Shown here piece by piece: positions 1 to 5,215 of a stretch of DNA of 7,173 nt. Origin of the DNA: Aurantimonadaceae bacterium (GTDB taxonomy: Bacteria; Pseudomonadota; Alphaproteobacteria; Rhizobiales; Rhizobiaceae); assembly GCA_003232595.1 (NCBI GenBank), contig QIIJ01000046.1, positions 1 through 7,173 on the forward strand, read 5' to 3'. Numbering within the stretch: the first letter of the stretch is position 1; the number at the start of each line of letters is the position of its first letter. Under the pieces are notes generated by a model. That model saw nothing but the letters and a program-made list of their open reading frames with translations. It was not told the DNA's origin and did no database searches. The position numbers and the translations under genes are program-made.

Positions 1-1067
1 TGATATAGATAAGATAGCCGCCGGGGCGCACAAAACCCGAGGCCTGCGACAGAACTTCTTCCTGTTCGCGTAATCTGGTTTCAAGATTTTCTGTGCTTAG
101 CCGCCACTTGGCATCCGGGCGCCTGCGCCATGTACCAGAACCGGTGCACGGTGCATCGACCACGACCCGGTCCATCCGCTCAAGAAGCTGTGTCAGATCA
201 TCGTCTGGTGCGTATACCTGCACATTACGGGTATCGGCCCGTTTGATGCGCTCATAGATTGGTTTCAGCCGGTGCTTGTCGTTGTCATAGGCATGAAGCT
301 GGCCCTGGTTTTCCATCGCTGCGGCAAGAGCAAGGGTTTTACCGCCGGCACCGGCGCAAAAATCGAGCACCTGTTCGCCGGGCTGCGCCATTACCAGTTC
401 CGATACAATCTGGCTGCCCTCGTCCTGCACTTCGAAAAGGCCTTTTTGAAAGCCCGCCTCAGCCTGCACATTGGGTTGACGATAGAATCCACCGCCAGCT
501 GGAATTCTAAGGCCGTTTTGGGCAATTATGGTGAGCTGTGCACTGGTTTTATGAAGTTGCTTTTGAATTTTAATTCGGTTGGACTTAAGCGTGTTTACCC
601 GCAGGTCGACAGGTGGCCGTCTGGTCATCGCGTGCGCTTCGGCAAGCCAGTCCTCATCAAAATTTGAATGATGCCTGACACCATTCGGGAATATCACCCT
701 GAATATGTTGCGGTGCGTCATTCAAGTTACGGCTGTTAAAGGCTGAAAGCTCATCTTCGTTCAAGCTGTCGGGCGCAAATTTATCGCCATCGAATGCCTC
801 GGCAAGGCTTTCGGCGGTAAATTCCCAGTGGCACAACAATGTTCCAAACACCAGTCTGCGCGGCTTGTCGCTGTCCATCCGATATGAGGTGGATGCACGG
901 TTGCGCAGGGTATCATAGACGATATTGCCAATCGCCGCCCGGTCGCCGGAACCGGCAAAGCGATGCGAGTTTCCCCAGTCGCGCAAGGTTTCGGCAACGG
1001 GCCGCTTGCGCTTTACCATATCACCAAGCACCTCAATTGCCGCCTGTACGCGTCCGCCAAGTCTCAT
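1..1067 (-). pseudogene. RsmB/NOP-family RNA m5C methyltransferase, frame broken near 660, C-terminus beyond window edge
   Basis: This is a SAM-dependent RNA cytosine-5 methyltransferase of the RsmB/NOP (Sun/NOL1) family, expected to act on rRNA in the cytoplasm. The N-terminal 136 codons (1067 to 657) start with MRLGGRVQAA and contain an HRFAGSGDRAAIGNIVYDTL block. They end in TGA after SFKF. I translated the other frame by hand from 658 down to 2: it is open throughout (about 219 codons) and continues the same protein (FDEDWLAEAH, then PPVDLRVNTLK). It has SAM motif I VLDFCAGAGGKT near 340-380 and catalytic motif DAPCTGSGTWRRRPDAKW near 103-157. The second catalytic Cys motif (TCS) would lie past position 1. 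The start is 28 bases from the MAPEG stop, so it is probably the distal gene of the guaB operon. It may be a pseudogene, a sequencing error or a +1 recoding product. Other paralogues may be the true RsmB, so no symbol is given. Confidence 0.85.
657..668 (-). other. Frame-break point, TTC AAA TTT TGA T
   Basis: On the minus strand the methyltransferase reads TTC AAA TTT TGA and stops. The family frame resumes at GAT GAG GAC, exactly one base further on. A tRNA-Phe on TTT can slip +1 onto the next TTT (positions 661-659) with full re-pairing and put GAT in the A site. The sequence therefore has the P-site slip plus A-site TGA layout of the prfB (RF2) +1 frameshift (CTT TGA C). The strong internal Shine-Dalgarno that stimulates prfB is absent: only CAGG lies further upstream. 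A small deletion or a homopolymer sequencing error explains the data equally well. Confidence 0.6.
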
Positions 1068-1095
1068 AATCAGTCCGTTCGCCCTGGAGTTTTCG

Positions 1096-1515
1096 TTAAA
1101 TCAGTCCGCCAAGCTGCAAGGCAAATACCAGCCACATGATCAGCAGTATGACGAATGATACCATGAACACGGGGCGGCGAATGCGCAGCCGGTTGGAGGT
1201 TGTCTGAATATATACATGGACGCATTTTGCGGCAATCCAGGCCCAGGCCAGAAGCACCATAATGGTACCGGCATTGCCGGTCACAAATGCAGAAATGCAG
1301 ACTGCATAAAACAGGATGGGTGTTTCAAACTGGTTGGCAATCGCCCGTGTCATCTGGCGCACATCATCAGGCTCTTTTGCTACCAGCCTGTAGTCGCTGG
1401 CCTTGGCGGTGCCTGATTTAACCGAGTTGATGCGGCGACCGGACATCGGAATATAAAGAAAAAGCGTAATCAGGGCCTGAATTATCACCGGCCAGAAAAT
1501 TGCAGAATTGCTCAT
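1096..1515 (-). CDS. MAPEG family integral membrane protein
   Basis: This is a 139-residue protein of the MAPEG superfamily (membrane-associated proteins in eicosanoid and glutathione metabolism). Four hydrophobic segments are visible, at about residues 5-24, 64-80, 82-104 and 115-135, which is the usual topology. The family signatures are NQFETPILFY (61-70) at the start of helix 2 and the basic run HVYIQTTSNRLRIR (100-113) before helix 4. Family members in eukaryotes are glutathione transferases or peroxidases. For bacterial members of this short type the substrate is generally unknown, so no reaction is assigned. The ATG at 1515 is preceded by AAAGG about 11 bases upstream. The gene lies 25 bases after guaB and 28 bases before the methyltransferase, all on the minus strand, so it is probably co-transcribed with both. 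No link to purine synthesis can be seen in the sequence. Confidence 0.9.
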   Translation of the reverse strand: MSNSAIFWPVIIQALITLFLYIPMSGRRINSVKSGTAKASDYRLVAKEPDDVRQMTRAIANQFETPILFYAVCISAFVTGNAGTIMVLLAWAWIAAKCVHVYIQTTSNRLRIRRPVFMVSFVILLIMWLVFALQLGGLI

Positions 1516-1540
1516 CGAAGATTTTGCCTTTCAAGCTCGG

Positions 1541-3040
1541 CTATCCGCCGGAATAATTGGGGCTTTCGCGGGTTATTGTGACATTGTGGGCATGGCTTTC
1601 GCGCAGGCCCGCATTGGATATGCGCACAAATGTGGCGCGTTGCTGGAATTCTTTCAAGTCCTTGCCGCCAACATAACCCATGGCAGCCTTTAGACCGCCT
1701 GCCAATTGGTGCAGTACGGCTGAAACCGGTCCCTTGTGCGGTACCTGGCCCTCAATGCCTTCAGGTACAAGTTTCAGGGTATCGCGTACCTCGTCCTGAA
1801 AATAGCGATCAGCAGAACCGCGCGCCATGGCACCGACCGAGCCCATGCCGCGATAGGCCTTGTAGGAGCGACCCTTGTAGAGATAGACCTCGCCGGGACT
1901 TTCATCGGTGCCCGCAAGCAGTGATCCGACCATGGCAACCGATGCGCCTGCTGCAAGCGCCTTTGCCAGATCGCCGGAGAACTTGATGCCGCCATCGGCA
2001 ATGATCGGCACATCGGCAGTTTGCGCCACCTCAACCGCTGACATGATGGCCGAAAGCTGGGGCATACCGACACCGGCGACAATGCGGGTGGTGCAGATTG
2101 AGCCGGGTCCAATGCCGATTTTAACCGCATCTGCACCGGCATCAATCAACGCCATGGTGCCATCGGCTGTGGCCACATTGCCAGCAGCAATCTGCACAGA
2201 ATTGGAGAGCTTTTTAACCCGCTCCACCGCATCCAGCACCCGCTGGGAATGGCCGTGGGCGGTGTCAACAACCAAAAGGTCAACGCCCGCATCAATCAGC
2301 ATCTCGGCCCGCTCAAAACCGTCATCGCCAACCGTGGTGGCCGCCGCTGCGCGCAGACGCCCCTGAGAATCCTTTGCGGCATCGGGGTTCAATTGTGATC
2401 GCTCGATATCCTTGACGGTGATCAGCCCGGTGCAATTGCCGTCCTCATCAACCACAAGAATTTTTTCAATCCGGTGTTTGTGCAGCAACCGTTTGGCCTC
2501 TTCCTGATCCACCCCTTCGCGCACTGTGACGAGCCCCTCGCGGGTCATCAGTTCATAAACTTTCTGATCCGGATTGGAGGCAAAACGCACATCGCGGTTG
2601 GTTAAAATACCGACCAGCCGCCCGGTATTATGGCCACCCGAGCCGCCATTCTCGACGACCGGAATGCCTGAAATCGAATGGTGTTGCATCAAATCAAGGG
2701 CATTTTGCAAGGTGGCATCCGGCCCGATTGTCAACGGATTGACCACCATGCCGGATTCAAACCGCTTGACCTTGCGCACCTCCTCGGCCTGTTCCTGTGG
2801 TGACAGATTACGGTGAATTACACCGATACCGCCAGCCTGGGCCATGGCGACAGCGAGATTGGCTTCCGTCACCGTATCCATCGCGGCGGACAATATCGGC
2901 AGCGACAGGGAAATTTCCCGTGTCAGCCTTGTGTTGATATCAACCTCACCGGGTATTACGGTCGAGTGGCCGGGCTGCAGCAAAACATCATCAAATGTCA
3001 GTGCGCTGGTGCCGGTAACTGTTTCAATAATCCTGGCCAT
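1541..3040 (-). CDS. guaB: Inosine-5'-monophosphate dehydrogenase
   Basis: GuaB oxidises IMP to XMP with NAD+, the committed step of de novo GMP synthesis, in the cytoplasm as a tetramer. The 499 residues match the full bacterial length. The first TIM-barrel part includes TFDDVLLQPG (15-24) and PILSAAMDTVTEA (48-60). A pair of CBS domains follows at about 92-215 (SGIPVVE, VGILTNRDVRF, ILVVDEDG, GLITVKDIE). The barrel then resumes. The active-site and K+ loop is GIGPGSICTT with catalytic Cys316. IMP phosphate-binding residues lie in IIADGGI (346-352), with Asp349. The flap has KAYRGMGS (394-401) and the catalytic pair Arg412-Tyr413 in SADRYFQ. No essential residue is missing. The ATG at 3040 has AGGA (3049-3052) eight bases upstream, a good Shine-Dalgarno. 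It is the first gene of the minus-strand guaB-MAPEG-methyltransferase cluster. In many Rhizobiales guaA lies nearby, which cannot be checked here. Confidence 0.98.
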   Translation of the reverse strand: MARIIETVTGTSALTFDDVLLQPGHSTVIPGEVDINTRLTREISLSLPILSAAMDTVTEANLAVAMAQAGGIGVIHRNLSPQEQAEEVRKVKRFESGMVVNPLTIGPDATLQNALDLMQHHSISGIPVVENGGSGGHNTGRLVGILTNRDVRFASNPDQKVYELMTREGLVTVREGVDQEEAKRLLHKHRIEKILVVDEDGNCTGLITVKDIERSQLNPDAAKDSQGRLRAAAATTVGDDGFERAEMLIDAGVDLLVVDTAHGHSQRVLDAVERVKKLSNSVQIAAGNVATADGTMALIDAGADAVKIGIGPGSICTTRIVAGVGMPQLSAIMSAVEVAQTADVPIIADGGIKFSGDLAKALAAGASVAMVGSLLAGTDESPGEVYLYKGRSYKAYRGMGSVGAMARGSADRYFQDEVRDTLKLVPEGIEGQVPHKGPVSAVLHQLAGGLKAAMGYVGGKDLKEFQQRATFVRISNAGLRESHAHNVTITRESPNYSGG

Positions 3041-3155
3041 AGGGTCAATCCTGCTTCACGTTATATCGCCCCGCGGATCGAGGCTGGCTGTTGAGAGTAG
3101 GATGAGACCAGGCCCTGCCTGCAAAAACAGCAATTGCGAATCATCAAAAACTCTC

Positions 3156-3244
3156 AAGGAATTGACGGGTGCCGGTACCATGATTGGCAAGAATATAAAA
3201 GGGGCAAGAAAGGAATTGACCAGAGAACTGGCAAGGAACCTGAC
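3156..3244 (+). repeat. Three copies of AAGGAATTGAC-like motif upstream of guaB
   Basis: AAGGAATTGAC occurs exactly twice, at 3156-3166 and 3210-3220. A diverged copy, AAGGAACCTGAC, lies at 3233-3244. Start-to-start spacings are 54 and 23 bases. Related GGCAAGAA/GGCAAGGA words lie between the copies. They may be regulator-binding sites for guaB, remnants of a local duplication, or part of a short reading frame that happens to be repetitive. The function is not known. Confidence 0.5.
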
Positions 3245-3347
3245 GAGAGCACAACAAATATTGTACCCTGGCTTTAATTGGCCAGAAGCAGGTTTTGATT
3301 CAATCAACAATTAACGGAATAAAATAATTCTATCGAAACAACAAGAA

Positions 3348-3376
3348 TTGTGATATATACCTTAACTAGTTTAAAT
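3348..3376 (+). promoter_or_regulatory. Candidate promoter for the unknown membrane/exported protein pair
   Basis: TTGTGA (3348-3353) and TTAAAT (3371-3376) are separated by 17 bases and each matches the sigma-70 consensus at four of six positions. They sit in an AT-rich stretch 27 bases before the ATG at 3403. The palindrome AACTAGTT (3364-3371) lies in the spacer and touches the -10 box, so it could be an operator. This rests only on pattern matching. Confidence 0.35.
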
Positions 3377-3402
3377 ATTGATGATTATTGAGCGGGCCTG
3401 TT

Positions 3403-3912
3403 ATGTTGTATGCTCGGAATATTCTTGCGCTGTTGTTTCTTGTTGAAAATGCATTGGGACAAACGGCACCACCTGTGGTGATAAATCCAGGACCAGTTGG
3501 AGCAGGTGTAGGCCTGTCGTCTCCCCTTGTTGAATTTTTTGGCAGCAAAACACCTTATGAGTTCTGGCTGACAGTTGCCATTCTCATCAGTGGCATCGTA
3601 TTCACCCTTGTTTCTTTTTCATTCCTTAAAAATGCGACCAAGGAAACTTATGATTCCGCCACCCGCGTTGTGACAATCATTCTGGTGGTAATCGCAACCA
3701 TGGTTTTGGTGACTGCTGGATACAACAATGAGCAGATAGCCCCCGCATTCGGTCTGTTTGGCACCATAATCGGCTATATTCTTGGGCGGGCCGGTATGGC
3801 GGAAGGGAAAATTGCTCCCACTACCAAGTCGTCTGCGACTGATAGTCAGGCAGATGGAAAAAAGGAAACGACAAAGACGTCGGAACAACCCGTCGCGCAG
3901 GGGCAGGGTTAG
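3403..3912 (+). CDS. Small membrane protein of unknown function, first gene of a two-gene unit
   Basis: I do not recognise this 169-residue protein. From the ATG at 3403 it starts with a short hydrophobic leader (about 1-19) ending ALG-QT, which could be a cleaved signal peptide or an N-terminal anchor. A Pro/Gly-rich stretch follows (23-42). There are two clear membrane segments, at about 54-75 and 88-106. A third glycine-rich hydrophobic stretch, QIAPAFGLFGTIIGYILGR (111-129), could be a further or re-entrant helix. The last 40 residues are hydrophilic (Lys, Thr, Ser, Gln). A TTG at 3388 would add MSGPV, but nothing resembling a ribosome site precedes it. GAGCGGG lies before the ATG, though that is weak too. 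The stop at 3910-3912 is four bases before the next gene, so the two are probably translated together. No catalytic motif is visible. A holin-like or scaffold role would be guesswork. Confidence 0.8.
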   Translation: MLYARNILALLFLVENALGQTAPPVVINPGPVGAGVGLSSPLVEFFGSKTPYEFWLTVAILISGIVFTLVSFSFLKNATKETYDSATRVVTIILVVIATMVLVTAGYNNEQIAPAFGLFGTIIGYILGRAGMAEGKIAPTTKSSATDSQADGKKETTKTSEQPVAQGQG

Positions 3913-3916
3913 TCAG

Positions 3917-4420
3917 ATGCCCGTTGGATTTCTGAAATATGGCGTCTTTGCAGCCGTATTTTCAGTGCTGTTTACAATTTCGATCCCAATGGCTGCCCAA
4001 CAAACCCGATCCCCGTTCGGGCGGGGAATTGTTCAGCCCCGCGCACCACTCGGCCCCGGCATCCAGCAATATAACGTGCAAAGACCACGAACACCGCAAG
4101 GGGCGCGGCCTTCGAACCAGTTCAATCAAACAAGGACAATTATACTGCCAAACTCAAGCGGCGAGATATTGATCAACTCATACGCGCCGGTTGTTTTGAA
4201 AATTCAGCTTTTCAGGCCGCAATCCGGAAAATGGACCGAAGTACAATTGCAACCACTCAATGCCAACCTCATCCGCTGCGACGAGTGCAAGACAGATTTC
4301 AACATTGCGTTTTACGACGGAAAAAAACAAATCACACAAAAAATCAGTGCCGGTTCAACAATGAGTATTCGATCAGTTTCAAATGGCACCATCTGGCAAC
4401 TGAAACTGGACAGCCGATAG
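3917..4420 (+). CDS. Exported protein of unknown function with a proline-rich linker and a CxxC motif
   Basis: This 167-residue protein matches no family I can name. Residues 1-27 form a good Sec signal peptide: a Lys in the n-region, a hydrophobic core GVFAAVFSVLFTISI, and the cleavage-like end PMAA-QQ. Residues 30-66 are rich in Pro, Arg, Gln and Gly (RAPLGPGIQ, RPRTPQGARP), like a periplasmic linker. Residues 72-167 alternate hydrophobic and polar residues as a beta-rich domain would, and include C121-D-E-C124. That pair could form a disulfide or bind a metal. The frame extends further upstream to 3782, but that part overlaps the preceding gene and is Arg/Lys-rich. The ATG at 3917 is preferred because it begins the signal peptide and has AGGG (3905-3908) eight bases upstream. 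It lies four bases after the membrane-protein gene and ends 21 bases before the convergent rlmE. A periplasmic partner of the membrane protein is a reasonable inference. Confidence 0.8.
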   Translation: MPVGFLKYGVFAAVFSVLFTISIPMAAQQTRSPFGRGIVQPRAPLGPGIQQYNVQRPRTPQGARPSNQFNQTRTIILPNSSGEILINSYAPVVLKIQLFRPQSGKWTEVQLQPLNANLIRCDECKTDFNIAFYDGKKQITQKISAGSTMSIRSVSNGTIWQLKLDSR

Positions 4421-4441
4421 AACTCACGACCTGTTGGAAAT

Positions 4442-5215
4442 TCACATCTTGCGCCGTTCCTTTGCCAGCATATAGAGTTCTACCGACCCGTCGCGGCTGG
4501 CCGGGGGCTTGACGTGGTGTACTGAAGCAAAGCTTGATTTCATCTGGTCGAGCAGAGCTTTTTCCGTGCCGCCCTGAAACGTCTTGGTGAGGAAATGCCC
4601 ACCGGGCTTTAATACCTTCAGGGCAAAATCGAGGGCCACTTCGACCAGTGCCATGGTGCGTATATGATCAGTGCGGCGATGGCCGGTGGTCGGCGCTGCC
4701 AAATCGGACAAAACGATATCGGGCATATGACCCGACAAGGCTTCCAGCAGGGCATCGGGGGCATTATCATCAAGAAAATCCTGTTTCAGGATAGTTGTTC
4801 CCGTAACCGGGGCCATATCAAGATAATCGATGCCGACCACGCGAATGTCATCAACTGAGGAGCCTGTTCTGGCAGCCGATACCTGGCACCATCCGCCAGG
4901 AGCCGCCCCAAGATCAATCACCCGCATTCCCGGTTTGATGAGTTTAAAACGATTATCTATTTCAATCAGCTTGTAGGCTGCCCGCGATGCATACCCTTCC
5001 GCCCTGGCCAGTTTTACATAAGGATCGTTCAATTGCCGACGCAACCACAAGGTGGAGGAAATCTTGCGCCCCTTTGCGGTTTTTACATTAGTGCTGATGT
5101 TGCGGATATTGGGGCTTGGGGGGGCTTTTGCCTGCGTTTCCTGTTTGGTTTTCCGCCTTTTGCTGCCCGGTCGTGTACCAGGCCTCATTCCGGGCGTTCC
5201 TTTTGCACCGCTCAT
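4442..5215 (-). CDS. rlmE: 23S rRNA (uridine-2'-O)-methyltransferase RlmE (FtsJ/RrmJ)
   Basis: RlmE 2'-O-methylates U2552 (E. coli numbering) in the A-loop of 23S rRNA on the 50S subunit, using SAM. The Rossmann fold starts with VIDLGAAPGGW (SAM motif I, Asp101). The K-D-K-E catalytic tetrad is complete: Lys82 (SRAAYKL), Asp171 (VLSDLAAP), Lys211 (FLTKTFQGG) and Glu246 (VELYML). The start is placed at the ATG at 5215 (MSGAKGTPGM), giving 257 residues. It overlaps the TGA of the upstream phosphatase gene as ATGA (5212-5215), which implies translational coupling. An upstream ATG in the same frame at 5293 lies inside the phosphatase gene and is less likely. Compared with about 209 residues in E. 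coli, there is a basic, disordered-looking N-terminal extension of roughly 50 residues (Lys, Arg, Gly, Pro). Such extensions are common in alphaproteobacterial RlmE and may help bind rRNA. The stop lies 21 bases from the convergent exported-protein gene, with no hairpin terminator visible between them. Confidence 0.95.
   Translation of the reverse strand: MSGAKGTPGMRPGTRPGSKRRKTKQETQAKAPPSPNIRNISTNVKTAKGRKISSTLWLRRQLNDPYVKLARAEGYASRAAYKLIEIDNRFKLIKPGMRVIDLGAAPGGWCQVSAARTGSSVDDIRVVGIDYLDMAPVTGTTILKQDFLDDNAPDALLEALSGHMPDIVLSDLAAPTTGHRRTDHIRTMALVEVALDFALKVLKPGGHFLTKTFQGGTEKALLDQMKSSFASVHHVKPPASRDGSVELYMLAKERRKM

Larger units (their letters stand above)
3041..3402. other. Divergent intergenic region between guaB and the unknown plus-strand pair
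   Basis: This 360-base spacer holds no recognisable gene. It must contain the promoter for guaB (minus) and the one for the 3403 gene (plus). I looked for rhizobial CTTGAC-N17-CTATAT or sigma-70 elements for guaB and found none convincing. The part nearest the plus-strand pair (about 3300-3390) is strikingly AT-rich. A small inverted repeat, CTGGC-N8-GCCAG, lies at 3268-3285, and an 8-base palindrome, GCAATTGC, at 3130-3137. Neither is followed by a T-run, so neither looks like a terminator. A repeated motif and a 44-codon ORF within this region are described separately. Confidence 0.6.

Noticed and set aside
272..667. Plus-strand open frame of 131 codons
   Set aside because: It lies antisense to the methyltransferase, whose minus-strand frame is clearly conserved protein here. 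It has no ribosome site or domain.
1908..2366. 152-codon plus-strand frame inside guaB
   Set aside because: It is an antisense shadow of guaB with low-complexity Ala/Ser/Pro composition.
3362..3374. Possible CtrA site TTAA-N5-TTAA
   Set aside because: The CtrA consensus has a 7-base spacer. Two TTAA words 5 bases apart in an AT-rich stretch are expected by chance.
3782..3916. Upstream start extending the exported protein by 45 residues
   Set aside because: It overlaps the end of the membrane-protein gene and would bury the signal peptide inside the protein. The ATG at 3917 has a ribosome site and begins the signal peptide.
4421..4441. Bidirectional terminator between the convergent genes
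   Set aside because: The 21 bases contain no inverted repeat with a flanking T- or A-run.
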